Both the position numbers and the translations under genes were made by a program. A DNA stretch of 64,000 nt, taken from assembly GCA_964017045.1 (NCBI GenBank), contig OZ024809.1:5851012-5915011 (forward strand), read 5' to 3'. Shown here one piece after another: positions 21,477 through 31,889 of this stretch; position 1 is the stretch's first letter; each line of letters opens with the position of its first letter. Origin of the DNA: Omphiscola glabra (lineage: Eukaryota; Mollusca; Gastropoda; Lymnaeidae). The notes below the pieces were generated by a model. It was not told where the DNA came from. It ran no database searches and was given only the letters and a program-made list of their open reading frames with translations.

Positions 21477-21565
21477 TGTTTAGAGACTATTTAATAATGT
21501 TAAGAGACTTTTTAGTACAGTTTAGAGACTATTTAGTACAGTTTAAAGACTATTTAGTACTGTCG
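21477..21565 (+). repeat. Degenerate repeat of about 20 bp
   Basis: Four copies of AGACTATTTAGTACAGTTTA with substitutions. They create a short hydrophobic open frame that I do not consider coding. Confidence 0.6.
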
Positions 21566-22060
21566 GACATCTATGTTGTTTTAGTTATATATTTTTTGTG
21601 CATAGCAAATCTTTCAAACTAAACAGTTTGGTTGACGAGGAGTTGTATTGATTCAATGATGGCTGACTGATATTTTAGAGTTTGATAAGAAATTGTTTAT
21701 TATAGCAACAAAGGCTAGAAATCTCCCATGTTTGCTGGCTTTTCGTTTTACCTCTCATTTGTGAACATTGGTGAGATTGCTAATTGAAAAAATAAAAATA
21801 AATGGATATTGTGTAGTTTGTTGAAACTTCATTTTCTGCTATGTTCATTCTATCACTTAAAACTTAAATACTTGTGAAATGAGAAAAGTCTTAATATGGC
21901 AACGTAAAAACAAAACAACAACAAAAAAATAATAATTAAAAAGACAAAATAATAACGATAACAAACAAATTAAAAAAAACAAAACAAACAGAGTTTTGGT
22001 TAAAAGTAAAAAGCGCATTTTATTACAGTTATCAATCCTGAAACATGCACCCCCGATTGA

Positions 22061-22375
22061 TGACGTCATTACCATGGAATGGCAAGGACACACCATAGCC
22101 TCGGAGAGGAATTTAAAGAAAACATAAATAGTGTGTACACGTCATAAGAGGGCGGGGTGTGTGATGCGCAGCGCGAGGTCACGGTTAGCGTGAGTGACGT
22201 CATGAAGAACTGCACACGCTATTATTGTATAAACAGCTAATAAGAATGTGGTGTACACTTTAAAAAAAACAACAACAGATTGTTGTGGTGTCACCTTTGG
22301 TTTGTTTCTCCCGTTTGGAACCGCTCCGTCTCATCAGCCAGTCAAATGCTTGAATGACAGGTCCAAATGACGTCA
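22061..22375. promoter_or_regulatory. Cluster of three perfect CRE-type sites with a GC box
   Basis: The palindromic CREB/ATF site TGACGTCA occurs at 22061-22068, 22195-22202 and 22368-22375. A GC box (GGGCGGGG) is at about 22151, and the 315 bp are richer in GC than the surroundings. No TATA box, start codon or exon can be assigned on either strand, so the gene it would serve is unknown. It lies 1.5 kb beyond the 3' end of the minus-strand 97-residue gene. Confidence 0.4.
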
Positions 22376-23910
22376 TGTCTGTTTGCGCGACGCCCAGAAA
22401 GCACATCTGGGCGACGTGTACACAAATGTGCGTAGTAATGCATCCAAATAATAACGAAACGATGGAAGAACACGCAAAGGGTTAAAGCATAGGACAGATC
22501 AGTGCCTGAAACCAATAACATTGCCTTCTCTTTGCCTTTTGGTAATAAATGCAGCTGGCTGAGTGTACGTCAAATTTACAGTTATTCACATTTAAAATGA
22601 CGCGTAACCATCATACAAGAAAGGTAACTGTGATATTTCTCAAATTTCCAAAGTGGATTACTTACCTTGAATGAGAATTAATAGTTCTATTTATTTTATG
22701 TAACTTATTATTTTATTTTTTAACACTTAAATAGTAATATATTAAGTAGATATTGATGAGAAAAATTAAGAAATGATTAATAACATCAAATCGGTTAAAA
22801 TATCTAAATTCGGATCAGGTCAGCTGTTGAGCTTTTAAGAGGGAGCAAACCCCCCAGACATGGATAATGTGATCAACTCGTACATGCAAGAAATCACGCA
22901 TTGTGGGTAATATTGTATTTAAGGGCATGAACCGTTTCTTATATATATTACGTACCATATTAGATAATTGTCTCCCTTGAATACACCAGTAGAGAATATT
23001 TGAACTACACACTCACACACACAATATTGACACCCCAAACATTAAATGGACGAGAACCGTTTATCATCGGGAGAAGAGGGGGATGCTTGGGGGGGGGGGT
23101 GATAGTCAGGATAATGCATTTCTCACTGATGGAGGAGGAGGGGTGAGAAGGCATGGAATGGGGGAGGGGCATTATATAAATATTTATCATCGTAATATTG
23201 ATTGATATGCCTATTTGGTACTAATGGGACTCAAAATTTGACGCACAAAGAAAAACAATGTAATTCTTATCAAGGAGAAACATGCATGCATAAATATAGC
23301 TCGAATAACCACATTTTGGTCAAAAACTGGGCTGAAGAGGGAAAAAAATGTGTCATGGCGAACTCCATTCGTGTAATTGAGGGGTTGGGGCTGGGAACGG
23401 TTGAATTGTTATGTCGGTCTACTGGTAAGTTGCTAAGGCACATTTTTTGAGAAGTGGGTATTCAAATAGGACAATGTGTTATCTGCATAATGAAATTGAC
23501 AATTTAAAAAAAAAATTGTTCGTTTTTGGCTACACTTTGTGAAAGAACAGTTCATTGTAGTAGGACATGAAATTAAAAATACATCTTCTAAATTTATTTG
23601 AATTTTACTAACAAAATAATAAAAAAAATAAAGAAATGAAGTAATTTCAAAATCATAAATATTCTAATAGTAATAGGAAAATAAAATCTTACAAAATTCA
23701 CCAAATTGGCTATATAATAAGATCTTCAAATTCTAGGTCAGCTCTTTGACTTGATGGGAAGGATCAAGATCGGGGTTGGCGTTTTCTTTACATGACAAAA
23801 GACTGTGCCCCATTGAGTTACTCGTTAATAAAAAAAAACTTATTGACATCTGTAGATCAAATTTGTTTAAAGTGTCATTTAATGTAAACATAATCTTAGA
23901 CTGGTCAAGT
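22376..23910. other. Anonymous AT-rich DNA, 3' flank of the minus-strand gene
   Basis: The right part should hold the 3' untranslated region of the gene ending at 23911. A minus-strand AATAAA is at 23593-23598, about 310 bp past the stop. A G-run is at about 23090. No other gene was recognised. Confidence 0.4.
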
Positions 23911-24137
23911 CTACTTTAACTCTACGATGTCTCCGTCCAGGTCCATGCCGACGATCTTGGTGCCGTCCGCGCTGAGCTTGATCTCCAGCAGGGACACCGC
24001 CTTGATGGGGTCTTTGTTGGCGCTCTCCAGGAGGACCTTCTTGGGGTCCACGTTGTCGTTGTCAATCATGTAGATGAAGGTGTTGTTCTCGAGCTTCTTG
24101 TGGGCGTGGGGGTTGATGTGGTACTCCTGGTAGCCGT
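23911..24137 (-). CDS. Terminal exon of an unrecognised 97-residue protein
   Basis: On the minus strand a good acceptor (TTTTCATTGCAG) precedes 24137, and the frame runs to TAG at 23913-23911. The exon encodes 75 residues from DGYQEYHINPHAHKK to DLDGDIVELK. The codons are rich in G/C at third positions (GTC, CTC, AAC), unlike the AT-rich DNA around, which supports real coding. Joined to exon 32362-32429 the split codon G|AC gives Asp and the frame is continuous, for 97 residues starting MEGLIDSLDKSKWQEV. The product is small, charged and acidic, with no membrane segment and no signal peptide in what is visible; SLLEIKLSADGTKIVGMDLD looks like beta-hairpin sequence. I do not recognise the family. 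The open frame continues upstream of the acceptor to an ATG at 24165, but that part is intronic in composition. Confidence 0.8.
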
Positions 24138-24755
24138 CTGCAATGAAAACAGATGATTGGTTCATTTAGTTTAATTTTTTGTCTCTCTGTTGAATTTTGT
24201 GTCTGTGTTAGGCCGTTTTACTCTGGGGATTTGGTTGATGCACCCTATTCACTCCTCTGTCAAACAACTTATAGCTTTTAAAAATTACTTTGAATCTGTA
24301 CTTTGATTTTTCTTATCAATAATGCTAAGTATGGATCTTTAACTATTTTTCTTTTGAAATCCTATTACAGACTAAATAAACTATCGGAAACAGGGAACTG
24401 AGTTGTCCACATTTAATATTTAGTTTCCTAGAATTAGCAGGGGCCTTTTCAAGTTTGTTCAAACACAATTAGGTAAGCGGGGACTCCATTTAATTATTAT
24501 AGCATTTAACATGGGGGCCTCTTTGAAATGTTCCCTGGGATATTTATGTAACCTTAATCACCTTTTAGGTTTTAAAGCTTGGCCATTCATTTATATGACT
24601 TTGATATGTTTTAAATTGAGTGGTAAATTAAATGACACCTTTTGGTCCTGGCCTCTTTACGGGCTCTCTAAGTCGAGTTAAACGTTTAACACTGGGGCCC
24701 CCTCAACCTATGTAAACATATTAAATATGACGTTGAAAAATAAAAGGATCTACAT

Positions 24756-24926
24756 CAGTGGTTCTCAACCTTCCTAATGCCGCGACCCCTTAGCATAGTT
24801 CATCATGTTTTGGCAACCCACAATCACAAAATTTCGTTGCTACTTCATAACTTTTGAGTACATGTGTTTTCCGATAGTCTTAGGCGACTCCCAAATGGGT
24901 CACGACCCACAGGTTGAGAACCGCTG
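24756..24926. mobile_element. SPIN-like hAT non-autonomous transposon, copy 2 (complete)
   Basis: Both ends are present: CAGTGGTTCTCAACCTTCCT at left and CAGCGGTTCTCAACCTGTGG at right, read inwards. Internal landmarks are GCCGCGACCCCTTAGCATAG, TTTCGTTGCTACTTCATAAC and TTTTCCGATAGTCTTAGGCG. The flanks ATCTACAT (24748-24755) and ATCCACAT (24927-24934) form an 8-bp target duplication with one mismatch. It lies inside the intron of the 97-residue gene. At 171 bp it is shorter than the SPIN elements I recall and has no coding capacity. Confidence 0.85.
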
Positions 24927-25169
24927 ATCCACATGATCGAGATATGGCGCTCCTCTTCAAATATACAGAATACTATGTGACGGACTGCGTTCCCGTTGTC
25001 GGTAGGAAATGGTAGAGCGAGACAACTTGGGCATTGGCTGTGTTGCTTCCTCTTGAGGTTGGGACCAGTATATTCAAATAAAATTGCGTGTCCTATGATC
25101 AAAAGTGGGAATTGGTAGTTATCCGGGAAAAGACCGTGTTCTCAGAATTATATTCAGCAACCCTTAAAA

Positions 25170-25660
25170 ACAAAGTTGTCCGTACAAATCCTTTACAAAA
25201 TATAATATCGAGCAATGCAGGGTGGGGCTAACATTTGACAAAACATGCATACAAGTAACACAATTTATAATGAATCTTAATTAGAGCTCTCCCCCCTCAC
25301 CCCAGGTGAGCAATCGCACATTTTTTTCACGCACCTGTACTTTATTAATACTATAATGACCCGCCCGCTTTTACACCGCAGATTTATTTCACCAAGTATT
25401 TCAGAAAAAAAAAAGCAACAAACACACGTGTAATATTTCTTTTAAAGAATCTCATTTAGCGCAGTGATCAGGAGGCAATGTTCCTTGATGTTCCCCGAGA
25501 AAAACAGGGAAAGCTCATGTTTTGGCATTTTGGCGAGGGGATGAAAATTGAAATAATGCGTTGTGATCGGCAAGGAGTCTTTGTACGAGGTGTCAACTTG
25601 ATAGCTTGACGGGTACTGGGTCAACTAGCCGTCCGATGATTTTGCCAGCCAGTCAGTCAG
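25170..25660 (+). repeat. Dispersed retroposon-like repeat, Rep-A copy 2
   Basis: It extends further left than copy 1: ATATCGAGCAATGCAGGGT matches ATATCGAGCAATAGGGCT in the copy at 60100. The central GCAATCGCACATTTTTTTCA and CCCGCCCGCTTTTACAC are present. The 3' end passes directly into the GTCA array that follows. Confidence 0.7.
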
Positions 25661-26515
25661 TCAGTCAGTTAGTCAGTCAGTCAGCCAGTCACTCAGCCAG
25701 TCAGTCAGCCAGCCAGTCAGTCAGCCAATCAGTCAGTCAGTCAGCCAGCCAGTCAGCCAGTAAGTCAGTCAGTCAGTCACTCAGCCAGTCAGTCAGTCAG
25801 TCAGTTAGCCAGTCAGTCAGCCAGTCACTCAGCCAGTCAGTCAATCAGTTAGCCAGCAAGTCAGCCAGTTAGCCAGTCAGCCAGTCAGTCAGTTAGCCAG
25901 TCAGTCAGCCAGTCAGCCAGCCAGTCAGCCAGTAAGTCAGTCAGTCAGCCAGTCAGTCAGTCAGTCAGTTAGCCAGTCAGTCAGCCAGTCACTCAGCCAG
26001 TCAGTCAGTCAGTCAGCCAGCCAGTCAGCCAGTCAGCCAGTAAGTCAGTCAATCAGTCAGTCAGTCAATCAGTCAGTCAGCCAGTCAGTCAATCAGTCAG
26101 TCAATCAGTCAGTCAGTCAGCCAGCCAGTCAGCCAGTAAGTCAGTCAATCAGTCAGTCAGTCAGTCAGCCAGTCAATCAGTCAGTCAATCAGTCAGTCAG
26201 CCAGTCAGTCAGTCAGTCAGCCAGTCAGTCAGTCAGTCAGCCAGTCAGCCAGTCAGTCAGTCAGCCAGTCAGTCAGCCAGTCAGCCAGTCAGTTTGCCAG
26301 TAAGTCATTCAATCAGTAAGTCAGTCAATCAATCAGTCAGTCAGTCAGCCAGTCAGCCAGTCAGTCAGTCAGTCAGTCAGCCAGTCAGTCAGTCAGTCAG
26401 TCAGTCAGCCAGTCAGCCAGTAAGTCAGTCAGCCAGTAAGTCAGTCAGTCAGTCAGTCAGCCAGTCAGCCAGTAAGTCAGTCAGCCAGTCAGTCAGCCAG
26501 TCAGTCAGTCACCGA
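25640..26515 (+). repeat. Tetranucleotide array, CAGT/CAGC type, about 870 bp
   Basis: It is almost entirely built from CAGT (TCAG), with CAGC, CAAT and CACT variants in tetranucleotide register, and no unique interruption. It begins exactly where other Rep-A copies have their short GTCAGTCAGCCAGC tail. Serine/glutamine open frames inside are by-products. Confidence 0.95.
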
Positions 26516-27198
26516 CGAACAGCAGCGAAGTAACTCTAAAGGATTTAACAAAACAAATAATTGCATGTCAGCAATATGAGCAAATTTAGTTAGTGTAAGA
26601 TGTAATGTGGGTTCAAAACCTACAGTTTTAGGCCCTATAAGACAGTGCAACTGCGTAATCATTGGGTTTCAATGGTCGTTTTCTGCGCAACGGGAAAACC
26701 CTTTACACACTAATCCGAGAATCCGCACAATCAGCCAATTCGGGAGAGTGTGTTTTTATTGGCACCAGCAGACAGCATTAGAAAATACTCTACAATAAAG
26801 GTGAAGAAAGAAATAAGACAATTACCAAAATGCTGGGTAATTTCCCTTGGAATTCCGTTGAAAAAACACACAACCCCCCTCCCCCCCCAACCCGCTACAC
26901 CAGTCGTGGAATATATCAAAGTACCGGACGAGACAGCGTCAGTCTAGTGTTGCCGTTATCGACGGTTCTAAAAGTTTACAATTACCTTAAGGCGACAGCG
27001 CTGTTTCATAGGCTCCTTTCATCGGTAGGAGGTTTACAGTACGCATCAATAACGGAATGATCGTATGTGCATCTATTGCCTCAGGCCCTCCAGCCCCCAG
27101 TGCATGATACCCTTACTTAGTTACTCTTGTAACCAGTGAAATATCCTCATCAACACCAGGCACAGAAACTTTGCAAATCCCATCTACATTCAGAGGAG
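26516..27198. other. Anonymous intronic DNA
   Basis: C-rich stretches are at about 26875-26890. Two overlapping short open frames (26607-27060 region) are not recognised. It precedes the GAA-tailed repeat on the same strand and may include more of that retroposon. Confidence 0.35.
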
Positions 27199-27252
27199 CC
27201 ATAATGATCAATAAATTGATCGTGGGTCCCTAAGATATAGAAGAAGAAGAAT
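27199..27252 (+). repeat. Short dispersed repeat with a GAA tail, copy 2
   Basis: AATGATCAATAAATTGATCG, GTGGGTCCCTAAGATATAG and GAAGAAGAAGAA occur in the same order as at 12622-12678. Confidence 0.55.
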
Positions 27253-27483
27253 GTTTACATAGTCCATCGATAAAAGTGGGGTTTACCCTAGACATCATCA
27301 GAAATAGTAAAATATTTATAAATAGAAGGTTAAAATACAATCAAGAATAACAAATATGTAAGAAGCCAGATGGAAATAGCTCTTATCCAGGTAGTTCCGC
27401 CCTTGCACTGCGGTATACACAATTTATTCCAAATAAACATATTCTTTTATGTGACATAATGATTTTTTGATGTTAATTTGCAG

Positions 27484-27617
27484 TTGAGCAACAAGCGCTA
27501 TTTCGTATCAGAGCTGTGATACATAGATATAAAGATAGATCACGAGGAACAACCATAGCTGCCGTGTTGCATTGCATGAAGAAGCAGATGGAAGAGTGGG
27601 CAAATGCTATTTTCTAA
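27484..27617 (+). CDS. Possible 3'-terminal exon of an unrecognised gene
   Basis: A pyrimidine-containing acceptor (TTTTTTGATGTTAATTTGCAG, last AG at 27482-27483) is followed by two bases completing a split codon. A 43-codon frame then runs EQQALFRIRAVIHRYKDRS, GTTIAAVLHCMKKQ, MEEWANAIF to TAA at 27615-27617. The frame lacks internal stops and has the look of two amphipathic helices. The polyadenylation signal AATAAA at 27708-27713 is 90 bp beyond the stop, as expected of a last exon. I could not find the upstream exon. It would be nested, in opposite orientation, in the 8.2 kb intron of the 97-residue gene. I do not recognise the sequence; a transposon-derived exon is possible. Confidence 0.35.
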
Positions 27618-27775
27618 ACGAAATGGATGTAATATGACCGAAATGTATTTAATCAACATTTCATTTTTCACCAGATGTGAACCGTATTATATGTGGTGTT
27701 ATTTATAAATAAAATAAGTGAAATGTGACTTCTTGGACTTCGAAAGATGATTAGTAGTTAACCCCCTCTAACTGA

Positions 27776-28506
27776 TATTCCTTGAGGTATCCGCTCTGGT
27801 CATAACAACTTATAACACAGTGGTATCGATGTTCCTTGAGGTATCCGCTCTGGTCATAACAACTTATAACACAGTGGTATCGATGTTCCTTGAGGTATCC
27901 GCTCTGGTCATAACAACTTATAACACAGTGGTATCGATGTTCCTTGAGGTATTCGCTCTGGTCATAACAACTTATAACACAGTGGTATCGATGTTTCTTG
28001 AGGTATCCGCTCTGGTCATAACAACTTATAACACAGTGCCAATGTTCCCTTTAAGTTGCGCGGCCGCGCAGCTACCTCACAGATGCCGCGCAGCAGTTTT
28101 GAGCATCGGCGCAGCAAATTTTTTTAAAAATCAATTTGAACAGATACGCTGCACTCTGCAAAGTAAAACTTTGCACACAGCTGTATGATTTTGCACACGA
28201 ACCAGCAAACCTTAGAGGAAACATTACACAGTGGTATCGATGTTCCTTGAGGTATTCGCTCTGGTCATAACAAATTATAACAGTGATATCGATGTTCCTT
28301 GAGGTATTCGCTCTGGTCATAACAACTTATAACACAGTGGTATCGATGTCCCTTAAGGTATTCGCTCTGGTCATAACAACTTATAACACAGTGGTATCGA
28401 TGTTCCTTGAGGTATTCGCTCTGGTCATAACAACTTATAACACAGTGGTATCGATGTCCCTTGAGGTATTCGCTCTGGTCATAACAACTTATAACACAGT
28501 GCCAAT
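27776..28506 (+). repeat. 54-bp minisatellite interrupted by a transposon
   Basis: Units of 54 bp contain TTCCTTGAGGTATCCGCTCT or its TATTCGC variant, and end AACTTATAACACAGTG. About five units lie left of the insert at 28039-28225 and about five right of it. Left units mostly carry TATCCGC and right units all carry TATTCGC. Eighteen-codon periodic open frames are by-products. Confidence 0.92.
28039..28225. mobile_element. 187-bp hAT-like element inserted in the 54-bp array
   Basis: The left end CCAATGTTCCCTTTAAG and right end AATGTTTCCTCTAAGG (read inwards) are imperfect inverted repeats. The flanking 8 bp ACACAGTG (28031-28038 and 28226-28233) are identical, and this octamer occurs once per unit of the host array. 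The GC-rich start contains GCGGCCGCGCAGCTACCTCA. No coding capacity. Confidence 0.8.
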
Positions 28507-28573
28507 GTTTCCTTTAAGCTGTGCGGCCGCGCAGCTACCTCACAGATGCCGCGCAGCAGTTTTGAGCATCGGC
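28499..28573. mobile_element. Truncated second copy of the 187-bp element
   Basis: After a further array unit ending ACACAGTG, the first 75 bp of the same element reappear (CCAATGTTTCCTTTAAGCTG to GAGCATCGGCG) with three or four substitutions. They stop abruptly where Mutator-like sequence begins. Position relative to the array unit is identical to the first copy, so block duplication of the array is the simplest origin. Confidence 0.8.
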
Positions 28574-28833
28574 GAAAATTGATCGACGGTAATTTGATCG
28601 AACGGAAATTTGGTCGAATCTTTTTTTCAGTTAAGACGTTAAAATTATCGTCAAATTTCTTTTTGAACGTACTATACTATATAGTAAAACAAAGTAATGC
28701 GTTCAAAAAGAAATTTGGCGCAAAATGTTAACGTGTAAACTAAAAAAACGATTCGACCAAATTTCCGTTCGATCAAATTACGTCGATCAATTTTCCGTCG
28801 ACGAAATTTCTTTCGATCAAATTTCCGGATACG
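28574..28833. mobile_element. Long-TIR Mutator-like MITE, left-truncated copy
   Basis: It matches 15854-16152 closely, including AAAATTGATCGACGGTAATT, the AAATTTCTTTTTGAA centre and the right end TTTCCGGATACG. The outer 40 bp of the left arm are missing, and the break joins directly to the truncated 187-bp element. Confidence 0.8.
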
Positions 28834-28946
28834 AGAACAAGTATGTGTGTGTGGGGGTGCCGGGGGGGGGCGGGGTTTGATAGTAACTTTATTTGAAGTG
28901 GCGGAATGTTTTGTGCGACTGGCGTAATTTGTAACGAGAATGGTTG

Positions 28947-29240
28947 GTCCAAGGGACAGCAAGGGACAGCAACGGACAGCAATGGACAGCAAGGGACAGC
29001 AAGGGACAGCAAGGGACAGCAAAGACAACATTAGCACAAACATCTTGATGTCCATTGGTTGGTCCAAGGGACAGCAAGGACAACATTAGCACAAACATCG
29101 TGATGTCCATTGATTGGTCCAAGGGACAGCAAGGACAACATTAGCACAAACATCGTGATGTCCATTGGTTGGTCCAAGGGACAGCAAAGACAACATTAGC
29201 ACAAACATCTTGATGTCCATTGCCTGGTCCAAGGGACAGC
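28947..29240 (+). repeat. Composite array: 10-bp repeats then about 55-bp repeats
   Basis: GGGACAGCAA is repeated seven or so times at 28953-29020. Four longer units then contain the same decamer plus GACAACATTAGCACAAACAT and TGATGTCCATTG. The decamer looks like an expansion of one part of the longer unit. Confidence 0.85.
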
Positions 29241-30075
29241 AACGAAAGAATGAGTTCAAACATCTGTTTGACCCAAGGTTTCCTACTGTCCGCCATGGTT
29301 TCAACTAGTAATATTGCAATACTTCTAAACCCGCCTTTGACATCAATCCCCCCCAAAAAAAACAAAAACAAAACTAAACGTCTAGCACACTATCACAGCA
29401 TTACCGTATTGCACATTATAAACGCATCTGAAAGCATTGCGAAATCCATCCCAAACAGCTAGTTGTCATCTGCACTCGATTGAACAGATGAGTTTTGGGG
29501 GGAAATACATTTGGTGACCTTTCTGTACTTGAGCACTGCAAGCCGTGGCAAGCAGTGGGGTACTGAGAATACAATGGGTTTGTTTATTGGGGGGGGGGGT
29601 GTGGGGGGTGGGGATTTATACAAATTTGAAACACAAAATATGTCACATAGGACAAAACATTTACCAATGAAACAAAGGAAAATAGTATGTTCATAAACAT
29701 ACTTGTACCTAATGTTCTTGCCAGAGTAACTAATAAATCCTGCATACAGCTTTTCATAATCGTTAATCTTTATAATAACTTGCATGTATGATTTATGTAT
29801 ACTTGATGACGTTTAAAAAAACAACAAATAAAGACAAGCAGATATGATTAGTTGTTAGCCTAGTGTCGTATTTTTTTTTACAAAAATTGACTTAATTTAA
29901 TAGATCAATTTCATATTTTTAGAGTTCCAGGACTCTATCGTTTTAATCAAAGGAAACGTAGTTTGTGGGGGGGGGGGGGGGAGGGTGGCGACAATAGTTG
30001 AGGTCACTATACATTCTTAGAATTAAATAGTTGAGTATAATTTGTATTTACCAGACCCTCAGTTCATGACCGAAT
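29241..30075. other. Anonymous intronic DNA
   Basis: G-runs are at about 29590 and 29970. No gene was recognised; short open frames here have no supporting features. Confidence 0.4.
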
Positions 30076-30199
30076 AACATGTACTGGGTATATGGATTGT
30101 CTCGTGACACATATCTAACATGTACTGGGTATATGGATTGTCTCGTGACACATATCTAACATGTACTGGATATATGGATTGTCTCGTGGCATATGTCTA
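30076..30199 (+). repeat. 41-bp tandem repeat, three copies
   Basis: Copies begin AACATGTACTGGGTATATGG at 30076, 30117 and 30158 in exact 41-bp spacing; the third has substitutions. Confidence 0.9.
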
Positions 30200-31309
30200 A
30201 GAAAACATAAAAGCGTTTTTACTGGAGATGATACTACTATGCATTTATCGGCTTCTGTATGGTTTTTTTTTGAAAACCTATGTTATTAATAAATAATTTA
30301 AAAAAAATATATTTAGAATGATATTAAAAAAAATTCACCCCCTCCTCCCCCGACCTCTTTTTGTGAATATATGATGATATACAATAACCAGTTCGTGAAA
30401 AAACAACAACCGGTTTTCGTTTAACACCCCCTTAGTTGTAACCAGCAATTCTGAGTCGGAGGTTTTTTTGAAATACGATTTTTGAGAAGGAGCAGAAGGA
30501 GCAGTTCATTGTAACGCTTTCATAGTAATTTCTCCGTCTCACTGGTCATCATTAATTGGATCCACTGAAGGAATCATAGATGCGCCCCCTCCACACCCCC
30601 AACCAACATATCTTTACACGTTAATTAAAGAGGACACTCTGTTATGTATACGGTAAATGCTGATGGTCATTATAGTTAGTCAACAAATAAAACATGTTTC
30701 CCTTGTACTTTAAAGGCAAATTGTGTCTCGCTCACGATTCTCAGCTGTTCGTCACATCAGCAAGGGGCGTGCACTCATAACTCCTGATCTCGTACTATCA
30801 CTTCGTCGAGATGTACATTTCTGTCTAAATTACAAGACGAGAAAAGTGCCTGACTAACGCCAGCTACCCGAGGCGTAGGTGAGGGAAAGCGCCCTCCCAC
30901 CCCCCACCCCCGAGTTGCCAGACTAAGTCATAGGCAGATTTCGTTTTGAGTGCGTTTTCTTCAGGTAATTAATTACTCTACAACTAAGGGTTAAACGGAA
31001 GTCGCTTCTTAGTTACCATGGGAACGAATTCGTTCGTTTGAAACATAAGTCACACGTGCGTCTTAACATTCCTGTAGCAATTAATCTTAATTTTGTAAGT
31101 AATTCGAAAATGGATTTCGCTAAATTAATGACTTTGTTGCATAAGCACGTAGGAAAAAAAAAGATGTAGGCGATCTAAGGTTTACATCACAAGAAGGGAT
31201 TATGTTATGCAAAGGGTGATATTTAGAAAATCTATCCTATATATATAATTTCATTTGGTAACGGTTGTAACAAATACTCTCAATGGATTATTAGGGGAAG
31301 AGAGAGAGA
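30200..31309. other. Anonymous intronic DNA
   Basis: C-rich runs are at about 30340, 30590 and 30900. No gene was recognised. Confidence 0.4.
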
Positions 31310-31380
31310 TAGAAAGAGAAAGAGAGAGAGACAGACAGACAGACAGACATACATACAGAAAGACAGACAGACAGACAGAC

Positions 31381-31411
<31 letters not shown>

Positions 31412-31500
31412 AAGAAAGAAAGACAGACAGACCAGACCAGACAGACAGACAGACCAGACAGACCAGACAGACAGACCGACAGAACGATAGACAGACAGAA
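31310..31500 (+). repeat. Tetranucleotide microsatellite (GACA/GATA/GAAA)
   Basis: Adjacent blocks of GAGA, GACA, GATA and again GACA with occasional CCAGA. Serine/leucine-rich minus-strand open frames are by-products. Confidence 0.95.
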
Positions 31501-31889
31501 TCGTTTGACACAATTGTGGCTAAGCTAGTAACGAGTTACAGAGAAAATGACGTCAACTTTCATGTCTGTGACAGTCTGAAATTTGTAGATGACAATTGTC
31601 ATTAACTGAATGATAATAATCTGTCAGTTTGTGCATAATATTAAAATATAATATTTGATAAATATGATTTTATACTATCATCAACACGTTAAAATTCGAT
31701 ACCAATTCCTACCTTTAATTTTTTTTTTAAATACACAACCCTCAAATTTACAATATGCATTCATTGTTTGTTAATTAAAAGTATAAAAAAAATCCATTCT
31801 ATGCTATTTTATTTGGGAGGGGGGGGGGGGGGTGTGGCACCGCAAAAAGTACCGGTGGGCCAGATATGGCCCACGTACCACAGTTTACA

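Noticed and set aside
22061..22375. Assigning the CRE cluster as promoter of the minus-strand 97-residue gene
   Set aside because: That gene is transcribed leftwards and ends at 23911, so the cluster lies beyond its 3' end.
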